A stretch of 64,000 bases of DNA from Chelativorans salis. Lineage in GTDB: Bacteria; Pseudomonadota; Alphaproteobacteria; Rhizobiales; Rhizobiaceae. Below the pieces are notes generated by a model. That model did not search any database and had not been told where the DNA came from. It was given only the letters and a program-made list of their open reading frames with translations. Shown piece by piece: positions 27,647 through 37,154 of the stretch. Where the stretch lies: positions 1,178,001 to 1,242,000 of the forward strand of contig NZ_JAOCZP010000001.1 of the NCBI RefSeq assembly GCF_025336525.1. Direction: 5' to 3'. The number at the start of each line of letters is the position of its first letter. Positions within the stretch are counted from its first letter, which is position 1. Both the position numbers and the translations under genes were made by a program.

Positions 27647-28840
27647 ATGAGCGGTTCGGCGCTTTACGATACGTATGCTCGCCTTCCCCTCGCCTTCGAG
27701 CGCGGTGAAGGCTCGTGGCTGATGACCGCCGACGGCACGCGCTATCTCGACTTCGCCGCCGGCATCGCCGTCAATTCGCTGGGGCATGCGCACCCGCATC
27801 TGGTGGCAGCGCTCGTCGGCCAGGCGGGCCGTCTCTGGCACATCTCCAATCTCTACGAAGTCCCCGGCCAGCGCCGGCTCGGCGAACGGCTGGCGGAAGC
27901 CAGCTTCGCCGACAAGGTGTTCTTCACCAATTCCGGTGCAGAGGCGCTGGAATGCGCCATCAAAACGGCCAGACGCTACCATTTCGTCAACGGCGAGGAA
28001 AACCGCGTCCGCATCATCACCTTCGAGGGCGCCTTCCACGGACGCACGCTCGCCACCATCGCCGCCGGCGGACAGAAGAAGTACCTGGAAGGGTTCGGCC
28101 CGCCGGTCGAGGGCTTCGACCAGGTGCCCTTTGGCGACATGGAGGCGGTGGAGAAGGCGATCAGACCGGAGACCGCCGCTATTCTCGTTGAGCCGGTGCA
28201 GGGCGAGGGCGGCATCCGCCGGCTTTCCCTGGCCGCCATGCGCAAGCTGCGCGAGCTATGCGACAAGCACGGGCTGCTTCTCGTCCTCGACGAGGTGCAG
28301 AGCGGCGTCGGCCGCACCGGAAGATTCCTGGCGCACGAATGGTCGGGCGTGAAACCGGATATCGCAGCCGTCGCCAAGGGCATCGGTGGCGGTTTTCCCA
28401 TGGGCGCCTGTCTGGCCACAGAGGAAGCAGCCAAGGGGATGACGCCCGGAGTTCACGGCACCACCTTCGGCGGCAATCCGCTCGCCATGGCGGTTGGCAA
28501 TGCGGTGCTCGACATCGTGCTGGAGGAAGGGTTCCTGGAGGACGTGGCGCGCAAGGGCCTGCTCCTGAAGCAGGGCCTCGCCGCCATCGCCGACGCGTTC
28601 CCCGAGATCGTCGAGGAAATCCGCGGCGAGGGCCTGATGCTGGGCATACGCTGCAAGGTTCCCAATGCTGTCGTCCAGAAGGCGATGCGGGAGGAGAAGC
28701 TTCTATGCGCGCCCGCAGGCGAGAACGTGCTGCGCCTGCTTCCCCCGCTCAACGTCAGCGACGAGGAAATACAGAATGCACTGGAGCGCATCCGCGCCGC
28801 CATGGAGGCGGTGACGGCCGCCGCGCCTGCTGACGGCTGA
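27647..28840 (+). CDS. argD: Acetylornithine aminotransferase
   Basis: 397 residues from ATG 27647 ([20 protein letters not shown]) with CGGAGAAAG upstream; the frame opens 23 codons earlier without an SD. Class III PLP aminotransferase: [15 protein letters not shown], the cofactor Asp in [16 protein letters not shown] and the Schiff-base Lys in [16 protein letters not shown]. It converts N-acetylglutamate semialdehyde to N-acetylornithine in arginine synthesis and may also serve lysine synthesis. First gene of argD-argF-hslO. Confidence 0.93.
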   Translation: MSGSALYDTYARLPLAFERGEGSWLMTADGTRYLDFAAGIAVNSLGHAHPHLVAALVGQAGRLWHISNLYEVPGQRRLGERLAEASFADKVFFTNSGAEALECAIKTARRYHFVNGEENRVRIITFEGAFHGRTLATIAAGGQKKYLEGFGPPVEGFDQVPFGDMEAVEKAIRPETAAILVEPVQGEGGIRRLSLAAMRKLRELCDKHGLLLVLDEVQSGVGRTGRFLAHEWSGVKPDIAAVAKGIGGGFPMGACLATEEAAKGMTPGVHGTTFGGNPLAMAVGNAVLDIVLEEGFLEDVARKGLLLKQGLAAIADAFPEIVEEIRGEGLMLGIRCKVPNAVVQKAMREEKLLCAPAGENVLRLLPPLNVSDEEIQNALERIRAAMEAVTAAAPADG

Positions 28841-28854
28841 GTGAAGGAAGGCCC

Positions 28855-29769
28855 ATGACGAGCCCACGCCATTTCATCGACATTTCCGCCGTCTCCGCCG
28901 GCGATCTGCGCTTCATGCTCGACGACGCGCGCTCGCGCAAGGAGAGGCTGAAGGCGGGCGAGCGCGAGAAGCCTTTCGCCGGCAAGGTGCTGGCAATGAT
29001 CTTTGACAAGCCATCGACGCGCACGCGCGTTTCCTTCGATGTTGGGATGCGCCAGCTTGGCGGCGAGACCATCATGCTGACGGGCGCGGAGATGCAGCTT
29101 GGCCGCAGCGAGACGATCGCCGATACAGCCAAGGTGCTGTCTCGCTATGTCGACGCAATCATGATCCGCACCACCAGCCACGACCGGCTTCTGGAGCTGG
29201 CGGAGAATGCCGCGGTGCCGGTCATCAACGGGCTCACCGACGACACGCACCCCTGCCAGATCATGGCTGATATCATGACTTTCGAGGAGCATCGCGGCAG
29301 CGTGAAGGACCGGCTCTTCGCCTGGACCGGCGACGGCAACAACGTGCTGCACTCCATGCTCGAAGCCTCCGCCCGTTTCGGATTCCGGCTAAATGTCGCC
29401 GTCCCTGCGGGCAGCGAGCCGGAACCGCACTATATAGAGTGGGCCAAGGCCAACGGCGGCCGCGTCGCGATCATCCATTCGGCCGAGGAGGCGGTGCGGG
29501 ATGCCGACTGCGTGGTCACCGACACCTGGGTCTCGATGGGCCAGGAGCATCGCGCCCGCGGCCACAACGTGTTTCAACCCTATCAGGTGAACGAAGAACT
29601 GATGCGTCACGCCAAAGACAATGCCCTGTTCATGCACTGCCTGCCGGCGCACCGCGGCGAGGAGGTGACGGATGCCGTCATCGACGGACCGCACTCGGTG
29701 GTCTTCGACGAGGCGGAAAACCGCCTTCATGCGCAGAAAGCGGTTCTCGCCTGGTGCCTCAATCCGTGA
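28855..29769 (+). CDS. argF: Ornithine carbamoyltransferase
   Basis: 304 residues. The carbamoyl-phosphate loop [17 protein letters not shown] and the ornithine-binding [13 protein letters not shown] are intact. It makes citrulline from ornithine and carbamoyl phosphate. The start is 14 bases after argD, with GAAGG upstream. The argD-argF pair is the usual anabolic arrangement in Rhizobiales, so the anabolic rather than catabolic enzyme is inferred. Confidence 0.95.
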   Translation: MTSPRHFIDISAVSAGDLRFMLDDARSRKERLKAGEREKPFAGKVLAMIFDKPSTRTRVSFDVGMRQLGGETIMLTGAEMQLGRSETIADTAKVLSRYVDAIMIRTTSHDRLLELAENAAVPVINGLTDDTHPCQIMADIMTFEEHRGSVKDRLFAWTGDGNNVLHSMLEASARFGFRLNVAVPAGSEPEPHYIEWAKANGGRVAIIHSAEEAVRDADCVVTDTWVSMGQEHRARGHNVFQPYQVNEELMRHAKDNALFMHCLPAHRGEEVTDAVIDGPHSVVFDEAENRLHAQKAVLAWCLNP

Positions 29770-30749
29770 GCGAACAGACGATCAGGCTGGGAGAGTTCGG
29801 CTTCGCCGGCGACGACTACGTCGTGCCTTTCGACGTGGAGGCGCTGGACGTACGCGGCCGCGCCGTCCAGGTCGGCCCCATGCTCGACCAGATCCTCGCG
29901 CGGCATGACTATCCCGAGCCGGTAGCGCGTCTGCTCGCCGAGGTGATCGTACTCACCGTGCTCCTCGGCAGTTCGCTCAAGTTCGACGGCAAGTTCATCG
30001 TCCAGACACGAACGGACGGGCCGGTCGACATGCTGGTGGCCGATTTTACCACCCCCGGCTCCGTACGCGCCTATGCGCGCTTCGATCAGGAGCGCCTGGA
30101 CGAGGCCGTCGCCCAGGGGGAGGCTTCGCCCGAAGCGCTGCTTGGCGTCGGCGTGCTGGCGCTCACCATTGACCAGGGCGAGCATACCCAGCGCTATCAG
30201 GGCGTCGTCGAGCTCAACGGCTCTACGCTGGAGGACGTCGCGCGGACCTATTTCCGCCAGTCGGAGCAGATCCCCACCGAGGTGCGGCTCGGCGTCGCCC
30301 GCATCGTGGTGCCGGGCGACAGCGGCGGGGAGCGCTGGCGCGCCGGCGGCCTGCTCCTGCAGTTTCTGCCCGCCGCGCCCGAGCGCAGCCGCATGGCCGA
30401 CCTGCCGGGCGGCGACGGCGATGAGGACGACAACAGCAACGGCCATCCGGAAGACAACGCCTGGCAGGAAGCGCTCGCGCTTGTTGAGACAGTGGAGCCG
30501 GACGAACTGCTCGACCCCTCCGTCGGTACTGAGCGCCTGCTTTACCGCCTGTTCCATGAGCAGGGCGTGCGCGTCTACGAGGGCGTAGGCGTGAAGGAGG
30601 AATGTTCGTGCTCGCGCGACAAGATCAAAGCGATCCTCGACGGATTCACCGCCGAGGAGATCGAGGAGAGCACGGAAGACGGCATCATCCGCGTCAGCTG
30701 CGAGTTCTGCTCTAAGGAATATACCTTCGATCCGGAGGACTTCGGGTAA
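29766..30749 (+). CDS. hslO: Redox-regulated chaperone Hsp33
   Basis: 327 residues from GTG 29766, which overlaps the argF stop as GTGA; the longer open frame lies inside argF. The N-terminal domain includes [23 protein letters not shown], and the C-terminal redox switch has the four zinc cysteines in ECSCS (CxC) and CEFC (CxxC). Hsp33 holds unfolding proteins during oxidative stress after disulfide formation releases zinc. An acidic insert ([12 protein letters not shown]) sits between the domains. Coupling to argF is conserved in the order. Confidence 0.94.
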   Translation: MSEQTIRLGEFGFAGDDYVVPFDVEALDVRGRAVQVGPMLDQILARHDYPEPVARLLAEVIVLTVLLGSSLKFDGKFIVQTRTDGPVDMLVADFTTPGSVRAYARFDQERLDEAVAQGEASPEALLGVGVLALTIDQGEHTQRYQGVVELNGSTLEDVARTYFRQSEQIPTEVRLGVARIVVPGDSGGERWRAGGLLLQFLPAAPERSRMADLPGGDGDEDDNSNGHPEDNAWQEALALVETVEPDELLDPSVGTERLLYRLFHEQGVRVYEGVGVKEECSCSRDKIKAILDGFTAEEIEESTEDGIIRVSCEFCSKEYTFDPEDFG

Positions 30750-30762
30750 GGCGAGGCCCGTT

Positions 30763-31785
30763 CTAGCCCTCAGCCTCAAGCAGCCGGCGGGCTGAGAACT
30801 CGTCGGTGATCAGGACATGCGGCTCGATCACCGCCAGAGCGCCGAACAGCGCCTCGGTCTTATCGGCACCGCCCGAGGTGAGAATCCGCCGCTTGCCGTG
30901 GCGAATCTCGTCAAGGCCGACAGACATGACGAGATCGTTGAGCGGATGGTCGACGATCCGGCCTTTGCGGTCGATGAAGTGAAAGAGGATGTCGCCCACT
31001 GCGCCGGCGGCCTTCAGCGAATCAAGTTGTTCCTCACTCAGGAAGCCCACCTGATGCGTCGTTGTGGTGGCGGCGGCCAGGCCACCGACGCTCAAGACCA
31101 CCATGTCCAGTGCGCTGGACATCTCGAAGATATCCTTCAGGCCGCAGCGCTCGATCAGAGCCTGCCGCGTCTCAGCGCTGTCGACAAGCGCCGGCGCCGG
31201 GATGAGATAGGCATTGCCGCGAAAGGCCTGGGCGAACTGCCAGGCAAACTCGGCCGGATTGAACCGACGTGCATGGATGATGCCGCCCAGAAGCGAGATA
31301 ACCTGCAGGTCATCGAGCTGGCGCCCGGTGAGGAAGGGGAGGCAGTTCAGGAGTGTGCGGCCCCAGCCGACGCCGACCCTCAGGCCGGACTCGACGGCCT
31401 CGGAGAGATACCGGCCCGTGGCCGCGCCGATGGCGGGGGTGACGTCGGCCTCGGGTCCGGAGGCCGGCGCGACGATGGCGCGCTCCAGGCCGAAGTGCTT
31501 TTCCAGGCGGCGCTCAAGCGCGACGATCTCGACCAGCTCGCCCTCGATGGCGATCTTCACCTCGTTGCGCAGCCTGGCCTCGGCAAGCATGCGCACGACC
31601 GTGACACGGCCGACGCCGAGCACATCGGCGATGTCGCTCTGGGTCATCTGTTCGATGTAGTACATCCAAGCGGCGCGCAGGCGGGCGCGGTCGGAGCGTG
31701 ACGGTGCGGCAAGTCGGTCGCCCGTCATCTCGGCGGCCGCTGATTTCCTGGCCTTGCCGCCGCCTCTGCTCTGCCGTCCTGCCAA
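30763..31785 (-). CDS. Sugar-binding transcriptional regulator, SorC/DeoR type
   Basis: 340 residues if started at TTG 31785, which has AGGGAG 5 bases before it; ATG 31728 (320 residues) and ATG 31908 are alternatives, the last overlapping the divergent gene. An N-terminal HTH (MTQSDIADVLGVGRVTVVRML) is followed by the SorC sugar-phosphate sensing domain (GVGWGRTLLNCLPFL, LVMSVGLDEI). Such proteins bind phosphorylated sugars and control nearby transport operons. The glucitol PTS operon 3 kb away is the obvious target, and both upstream regions share TCTGTTTTC. Confidence 0.87.
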   Translation of the reverse strand: MAGRQSRGGGKARKSAAAEMTGDRLAAPSRSDRARLRAAWMYYIEQMTQSDIADVLGVGRVTVVRMLAEARLRNEVKIAIEGELVEIVALERRLEKHFGLERAIVAPASGPEADVTPAIGAATGRYLSEAVESGLRVGVGWGRTLLNCLPFLTGRQLDDLQVISLLGGIIHARRFNPAEFAWQFAQAFRGNAYLIPAPALVDSAETRQALIERCGLKDIFEMSSALDMVVLSVGGLAAATTTTHQVGFLSEEQLDSLKAAGAVGDILFHFIDRKGRIVDHPLNDLVMSVGLDEIRHGKRRILTSGGADKTEALFGALAVIEPHVLITDEFSARRLLEAEG

Positions 31786-31852
31786 CGAAATCTCCCTTGA
31801 CGTGTCGCCGGCGGCCGGTTCCTTCTTCGCAACGGCACCGATCCCCGCTAAA

Positions 31853-31881
31853 TTGTTTTGCGAAGTCTGTTTTCGGTATGC
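31853..31881 (+). promoter_or_regulatory. Candidate promoter with motif shared with the gut operon
   Basis: TTGTTT (31853-31858), a 17-bp spacer and GTATGC form a weak promoter for the unknown gene at 31907. Within the spacer is TCTGTTTTC (31866-31874), which recurs at 37655-37663 inside the gut operon promoter. It could be a half-site for the adjacent SorC-type regulator. Inference from two sites only. Confidence 0.35.
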
Positions 31882-31906
31882 CCTTCGATGGATAGCAACA
31901 AGAGCC

Positions 31907-32707
31907 ATGGTTGAGAACCCCGACGAAAAAGGGAGCGCACCCCTCGGTGGCCTGAGCGAGGAACTGGCAAGCGCGGTCAGGGACCGCGTGCGCGACGCGC
32001 GCCATGTGGTGCGCCGGCTTGCCTCCGGTAGCGCGAGAGATGTTGCCGTCAGCCGTCAGTCCTTGACGGCCGGCCCGCGGGAGTTGCTGCGCGAGGTGGC
32101 GCGAATCTCCGATACTGCCCTTACCCAGGCTGAGACGATCGCCGTCTCCTTTGCGCCGCCGCCCTTGCGGCCGCACCGGGAGGAAAGCGGCCTGCTCGAC
32201 CCGCGGCTTCATTTCGCGCCCGGCGGTCTGCGCGGCGCCGCACTGTTCAAGCGGGATATGTACCGGCTTACTAAAGGCATTCTAGCTGCTCTCGGCCTTG
32301 CCGACCCGCTGATACATGAATCGCGCCTGGGCGACGCGCGTCATGCGCTGGAACGCGGCAGCGCCAGGCTTGTGGCGGCGGCGCGCAACGGCGACGAGCA
32401 GGCCGCCTGCCAACTTGCCGCGCGCCTGGCCCTGGAACTGGCGCGGCGCGAGCCCGTCATCCTTGCGCTCACCGGCGGCCCGAGCCGCCGTAAGGCCGAG
32501 ATCGTCGATTTCAGCTATGCGATCATTGGCCTGGCGGTCGCCGTGGCGTGGACGAATGCGGGGGCGAGCGCGCAGGCAGAACTGATCGACGGCACCGTCA
32601 CGGCAGCGTTAGCGCGGCAGGAGGAGCTGGAAAGCGCGATGGCCGCCGAGGATGCGGAGGAGCGGTTGGCGGCTGTTTACGCGAAGCTTGCGCCGCATCT
32701 GCCGTAG
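31907..32707 (+). CDS. Unrecognised helical protein beside the sugar regulator
   Basis: 266 residues from ATG 31907; the frame is open upstream but overlaps the regulator. I do not recognise a family. No signal peptide or cysteines. The first ~180 residues are charged and helical (ELASAVRDRVRDARHVVRRL, LLREVARISDTALTQAETI), followed by a mildly hydrophobic stretch (FSYAIIGLAVAVAWTNAG) and an acidic C-terminal helix. It is divergent from the SorC regulator and converges on the HPr/EI gene. An accessory part of the sugar system is possible but unproven. Confidence 0.7.
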   Translation: MVENPDEKGSAPLGGLSEELASAVRDRVRDARHVVRRLASGSARDVAVSRQSLTAGPRELLREVARISDTALTQAETIAVSFAPPPLRPHREESGLLDPRLHFAPGGLRGAALFKRDMYRLTKGILAALGLADPLIHESRLGDARHALERGSARLVAAARNGDEQAACQLAARLALELARREPVILALTGGPSRRKAEIVDFSYAIIGLAVAVAWTNAGASAQAELIDGTVTAALARQEELESAMAAEDAEERLAAVYAKLAPHLP

Positions 32708-32749
32708 TAGGGCTATTGCTTGTGAATTGAGCTATGTTCGGCTTTGCCG

Positions 32750-32847
32750 GACCCCCACCATCAATCCCTCCCCTCAAGGGGGAGGGAAGCTCGGTCAAGC
32801 CCGCCATCGTCCCCTCCCCCTTGAGGGGAGGGGTTAGGTGGGGGGTC
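32750..32847. repeat. Long palindromic repeat between convergent genes
   Basis: Arms 32750-32786 and 32811-32847 are close reverse complements (left: GACCCCCACC...CTCCCCTCAAGGGGGAGGG; right begins CCCCTCCCCCTTGAGGGG). Each arm also holds its own small CCCCTCAAGGGGG palindrome. Such CTCCCCTTGAGGGGAG elements are common intergenic repeats in Rhizobiales. Located between the unknown gene's stop and the HPr/EI stop, it probably works as a terminator both ways. Confidence 0.75.
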
Positions 32848-32917
32848 AGTCGCAAACCACATGCGATTGCCCTGCCCGCCGTAAGACTTGCAGCGCATCA
32901 GGATCATCAGCCCCGCC

Positions 32918-34876
32918 TCACCCCTTGGCGGCGTACTCTGCTACCGCCTTCTTGGCCGCTAGCACCGAAGCGGGGCTCATGCTGAGTTCGCTGATCCCCA
33001 TCTTCAGAAACCGCGGGATGAGCACGGTATCCGCCGCCGCCTCACCGCAGATGCCCACCATGATACCCGCCTCGACGCCCGCCTTGGTGGTCAACTCGAT
33101 TGCCCGCATCACCGCCGGGTTCGATACGTTTCCGAGCCCGGCCACCGACATGTTGAGCCGATCGGCGGCCATGATGTACTGGGTGAGGTCATTGGTGCCG
33201 ATGGAGAAGAAGGCGGATTCTGCAGCCAGCTCGGGGGCGATCAACACGGCGGCCGGCGTCTCGATCATCACGCCGAGGGCGAAGCGGCGGAAGGCCTTGC
33301 CCTCTCGCTCGAGTTCGGCTTCGCAGGCTTCGATGAGGGTGCGCGTGCGGCGTAACTCGTCAAGGGTCGACACCATGGGCAGCATCACCTTGAGGTTGCC
33401 TTCGCGGTTGGCCCTCAGGAGCGCGCGTAGCTGCGGCTTGAAGATCGCCGGGCGGTCTAGGCACATGCGGATGCCGCGCCAGCCGAGGAACGGGTTTTCC
33501 TCGTCAGGGAAATCGATGCCGGTCACCGGTTTGTCGCCGCCGATGTCGAGCGTGCGCACGATCACGTCTTCCGGCGCGAATGCGGTGGCAAGCGCTGCGT
33601 AGGTTTCGTACTGCTCCTCCTCGGAGGGGAGCATGGGGTGGGCCATGAACATGAGTTCGGTGCGGAAGAGCCCTACGCCCATGGCGCCGGCGGCGCGGGC
33701 GTTGTCAATCTCGGAGAGAGCGCCGAGATTGGCGGCGATGGTGATCGCCCGGCCATCGGCCAAAACCAGCTTGTGATCGACATAGGCGGTAAGCGCTTTT
33801 CTCTCCTCCTCCTGGCGGGCGATGCGGGCGGTGAGGTCGCGTTCGAGTGTCTCGTCGGGGTCGGCAAAGGCGAGGCCGTGGCCGCCGTCGAGGGCGGCCC
33901 ACCCTGCGGTGCGGAAGACCTCGATGGTGGAACCGAGCCCCATGACGGCAGGAATGCCGTGATTGCGGGCGATGATGGCGACATGGGAAGTGGCGCCGCC
34001 GTGCCCACACAGGATGCCGGCGATGCGGCTGAGCGGCGCGCGCGCTAACTCGAAGGCACCGATGTCCTCGGCCACCAGGATCGCCCCGTCCGGCACTCCG
34101 GAAAGATCCACGTCCTCCTTCTCCGTCAGCGCTAGGCAGATCTGGCGCGTCACCGCGTGGAGGTCCTCGGCGCGGGCCTTCATGTAGGGATCGTCCAGAC
34201 CCTCGAACTCCACTGCGAGAGCCTCTCCCGCCGCAAGCGTGGCCGAGACGGCGTCTAGCCCGCGGCCGATGGTCTCCTCGGCGCGGGCGATCAGATCCTC
34301 GTCGTTGGCGAGCTCGATCAGCGCCTTGACGATCTCGGCATCGGCCGATCCGGGAGCAGCAGCGGCAATTATGGTTTCCATGCGTCCGGTGACAGCGGCG
34401 ACGGCCTTCCGGAGCCGGGCCTTCTCGGCCTCCCGCTCGGCAGGCGGAATGTCTGTGTCGGCCGGTTCGAGCGTCGGCGGGAAATAGGGGAAGACGGGGC
34501 CGAGTGCCACGCCTGCGCTGGCGGCGGCGCCCTTATATCCGCCCGGCTGATGCGACGCCTCTCCGGCCACTGCAGTGCCTTCGGTGGACGGCTGTTGTTG
34601 TTCGGGCTCGTCGCCCAGCCCGGCCTGCGGGTTTTCGAGATAAGCCAAGAGCATGCCCATTGCCTCGTTCTCGTCGGGACCGCAGACCTTGAGCGTCACC
34701 TCGTCGCCTTCCTTGACCGTCAGGAGCATCAGCTTGACCGAGCTCTTGGCGCTAACGGTCTTGCCGCCCTTGGCGATCTCGACATCCGACTGAAAGGCCT
34801 TGGCGAGCTTCACGAAGCGGGCTGCCGGGCGGGCGTGCAGCCCTTCCTTCACTCTGACGATTGCCGAGCGCTCCAT
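32918..34876 (-). CDS. HPr-enzyme I fusion of the phosphotransferase system
   Basis: 652 residues. Residues 1-85 are HPr, with phospho-His in EGLHARPAARF and a Ser-46-like KSSVKLMLL. A ~35-residue linker leads to enzyme I (about 112-650): active His in GHGGATSHVAIIARN, PEP-domain GVGLFRTELMFM, GTNDLTQYIMA and the Cys in VGICGEAAAD. It passes phosphate from PEP through enzyme I to HPr, here aimed at the glucitol EII proteins encoded just upstream. Last gene of the operon, 30 bases after srlB. Distinct from PtsP of the nitrogen PTS because no GAF domain is present. Confidence 0.92.
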   Translation of the reverse strand: MERSAIVRVKEGLHARPAARFVKLAKAFQSDVEIAKGGKTVSAKSSVKLMLLTVKEGDEVTLKVCGPDENEAMGMLLAYLENPQAGLGDEPEQQQPSTEGTAVAGEASHQPGGYKGAAASAGVALGPVFPYFPPTLEPADTDIPPAEREAEKARLRKAVAAVTGRMETIIAAAAPGSADAEIVKALIELANDEDLIARAEETIGRGLDAVSATLAAGEALAVEFEGLDDPYMKARAEDLHAVTRQICLALTEKEDVDLSGVPDGAILVAEDIGAFELARAPLSRIAGILCGHGGATSHVAIIARNHGIPAVMGLGSTIEVFRTAGWAALDGGHGLAFADPDETLERDLTARIARQEEERKALTAYVDHKLVLADGRAITIAANLGALSEIDNARAAGAMGVGLFRTELMFMAHPMLPSEEEQYETYAALATAFAPEDVIVRTLDIGGDKPVTGIDFPDEENPFLGWRGIRMCLDRPAIFKPQLRALLRANREGNLKVMLPMVSTLDELRRTRTLIEACEAELEREGKAFRRFALGVMIETPAAVLIAPELAAESAFFSIGTNDLTQYIMAADRLNMSVAGLGNVSNPAVMRAIELTTKAGVEAGIMVGICGEAAADTVLIPRFLKMGISELSMSPASVLAAKKAVAEYAAKG

Positions 34877-34906
34877 GATCCGTTTCCTACAGGCGGTCGG
34901 CCGGCT

Positions 34907-35290
34907 TCAGCCGGCGCTTTCTATGATGATGTCGGTGCCCGATTTGAGCTGCGCGGCGAGATCCGCACCGTCGATCGGGTCGGCGCAGATCTCGCCCGGG
35001 CGGTCGGCCTGGGAGGCGCCGTTGAAGCTGAATACGACGTGGCCCATGTCGGTCACCTTGGCCCAGGCCGTCTCACCGACGGCCGTCACGCTGGCGGCAA
35101 GGTCACCGATGCGGATGGTCGAGCCGACGGCGGGCGGGGGACCGGCCGGCCCCTCCGCAGCGTGGAGAACCGATACTTCGGCAAGCTCGGGCGGCGCGCC
35201 ATCGGCGAACAGGATGAGGACGCCGCCCTCGGCGAGGTCCGCCACTTCGGGCCCGATACTTGTCAACCGGGTCTTGTAATGGATCGTCAT
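34907..35290 (-). CDS. srlB: PTS glucitol/sorbitol-type IIA component
   Basis: 127 residues from ATG 35290 (MTIHYKTRLTSIGPEV); the frame opens 7 codons earlier. Matches the SrlB/GutB IIA family in length and in the TDMGHVVFSF region, whose His is a candidate phosphorylation site. It accepts phosphate from HPr and passes it to IIB. Sits 23 bases after srlE and 30 before the HPr/EI fusion. Confidence 0.87.
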   Translation of the reverse strand: MTIHYKTRLTSIGPEVADLAEGGVLILFADGAPPELAEVSVLHAAEGPAGPPPAVGSTIRIGDLAASVTAVGETAWAKVTDMGHVVFSFNGASQADRPGEICADPIDGADLAAQLKSGTDIIIESAG

Positions 35291-35313
35291 GAAGGACCTC
35301 TTCTTCCTCACAC

Positions 35314-36336
35314 CTACAGAACGAACAGGCTGACCACCCAGGCGATGAGCACCGAGACCGGGCCCATGAACTGGCGGCTGACCAGCACCGCCGGCACGCC
35401 GATCTCGATGGTCTTCGGCTTGGCCTCGCCGAGCGCCAGCCCCACCGGCACGAAGTCGCAGCCGACCTGCGTGTTGTAGGCGAAGAGCGCCGGCAGTGCC
35501 ATGGCCGGGGCGATGGTGCCGTTGGCGATCTGCGGGCCGATGATGGCGACGCCGATCACCTGGGCGATGACCGCGCCCGGACCCAGTATGGGCGACAGGA
35601 ACGGCAGGCCGCAGATGGCCGAGATAATCAGGAGGCCGACGATGTTGTTGGCAAGCGGCCCCATGGGCTGAGCGAGCAGATCGCCGATGCCCGTGTAGAG
35701 GATGAGGCCGATCAGCATGGTCACGAAGGCCATGAAGGGCAGAACGTTGCGCACCACCTGGTCGATGGTCCTGCGGCCGGCATTAAAGAAGATGCCGACG
35801 ACGCGGCCCATCACGCGGCCAATCGAGCTGATAAGGCCGATGAGGCCGCCCCCTCCCTCTTCGGCCACTTCGGGTGCTGCCGAGGGGGTGGAGAAGTTAG
35901 CCGCGGACTTGGCCGCCGTGCCGCCGGTGGCACCCGTGGTGACTGCCTCGGCCGCATCCGCCGGCGCCATGTCGCCGGGCGTGACGCCGGAGACATAGAT
36001 ATCCTCGGTGATGAACTGGGCGAGCGGGCCAGCCTGGCCGACCGGCATCACGTTGATGGTGGGAATGCGCTTGCGCGGATAGACGCCACAGCGCGCCGTG
36101 CCCCCGCAGTCGACAATCACCGCTGCGAGCTCGCCCTCGACGGGCGGCGTACGGAAGCCGTCGACTACCTCGGCACCGGTCAGCTCGGCGAGACGATGGG
36201 CGACGGGATGGATCTTGCCGCCGGTGATCGAGACGATCTTGCTGCGCTCGATGGTCGGCTTGATGACCAGCGGTCCGCCCCAGCCACCGGCGCCCTTGGA
36301 GACTTTTACGGCCGTGAATTCCTTGACTGTAACCAT
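35314..36336 (-). CDS. srlE: PTS glucitol/sorbitol-type IIB (IIBC) component
   Basis: 340 residues from ATG 36336 with GGGGAGGAAACA upstream. The N-terminal IIB domain has VDCGGTARCGVYPRKR, where the first Cys matches the phosphorylated Cys of SrlE. A Ala/Thr-rich linker (about 145-180) leads to a membrane part with five or so helices (LPFMAFVTMLIGLILYTGIG, VGLLIISAICGLPFLSPILG). It phosphorylates the hexitol during import together with SrlA. Confidence 0.9.
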   Translation of the reverse strand: MVTVKEFTAVKVSKGAGGWGGPLVIKPTIERSKIVSITGGKIHPVAHRLAELTGAEVVDGFRTPPVEGELAAVIVDCGGTARCGVYPRKRIPTINVMPVGQAGPLAQFITEDIYVSGVTPGDMAPADAAEAVTTGATGGTAAKSAANFSTPSAAPEVAEEGGGGLIGLISSIGRVMGRVVGIFFNAGRRTIDQVVRNVLPFMAFVTMLIGLILYTGIGDLLAQPMGPLANNIVGLLIISAICGLPFLSPILGPGAVIAQVIGVAIIGPQIANGTIAPAMALPALFAYNTQVGCDFVPVGLALGEAKPKTIEIGVPAVLVSRQFMGPVSVLIAWVVSLFVL

Positions 36337-36352
36337 TGTTTCCTCCCCACCC

Positions 36353-37111
36353 CTAGAGCTCAACGCCCTGCCGGCGCGCCATGATCGCCGTGATGCGCTC
36401 CGTCAGGATGCCCTTGAGCAGGATGACGAGGAGACCGACGATGGCATACCAGATGGCGACCGTGATGTGATAGCCGGTGGGCACGGCGCCGTTGCGCTCC
36501 AGTTCCAGAAGCGCAACGAGGATGCCGCCCCAGACGAAGTATTCGCCCGGATTAACGTGCGGGAACAGGCCGAGCGGCGGGTGCACATAGGAGACGGCCG
36601 CATCGTAGAAGGCCGGCTTGTGCTTCTCCTCCAGGAACGTGCCGAAGGTGTAGGCCATCGGGTTGGTGAGGAAGAAGACGGCGATCACCGGTAGCACCGT
36701 GTAGCGCGTCAGCGCCACGCGGCCGGCCCACTGGGCGGCGCCGTGCACGCGCTTCTCGCCGATCAGCTCGGTGAGTGCATAGAAGGCAGTCATCAGCACC
36801 ACCAGGGTGGGGATGATACCGGTTACGAAGCCGGCGAATACTTCGCCGCCTTTCTGGAAGATGCCGATGAAGTAGCGTCCGGCGGCGGATAGCCAGCCGA
36901 CCTGTTCCTCCTGCTCGACTTCCTGCAGCCGCTCGCGGAATTCTTCGACCGAAATGCCGTTGTCCGCCTGAGCCAGAACGATCAGGTCGCTGCCGCCGTG
37001 ATCGACGGCCTGTCTGCCGTGCATGACGGCTTCCGATACGAGGCCGCCGGCATGCGACAGGCTTGCAGTGGCCAGGTCGGCATGTTGCGACAACATAGAT
37101 AGAATGGACAT
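36353..37111 (-). CDS. srlA: PTS glucitol/sorbitol-type IIC component
   Basis: 252 residues from ATG 37111 (MSILSMLSQH) with GGGAGGTGAC upstream. The first ~70 residues form a soluble, partly amphipathic extension longer than in E. coli SrlA (inference). Membrane helices follow, with FAGFVTGIIPTLVVLMTAFYA and the conserved SYVHPPLGLFPHVNPGEYF. Membrane channel half of the hexitol permease, paired with SrlE. Confidence 0.88.
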   Translation of the reverse strand: MSILSMLSQHADLATASLSHAGGLVSEAVMHGRQAVDHGGSDLIVLAQADNGISVEEFRERLQEVEQEEQVGWLSAAGRYFIGIFQKGGEVFAGFVTGIIPTLVVLMTAFYALTELIGEKRVHGAAQWAGRVALTRYTVLPVIAVFFLTNPMAYTFGTFLEEKHKPAFYDAAVSYVHPPLGLFPHVNPGEYFVWGGILVALLELERNGAVPTGYHITVAIWYAIVGLLVILLKGILTERITAIMARRQGVEL

Positions 37112-37154
37112 GTCACCTCCCATTTTCTCGCGGCACATCCGCCCGCGACGCTTG

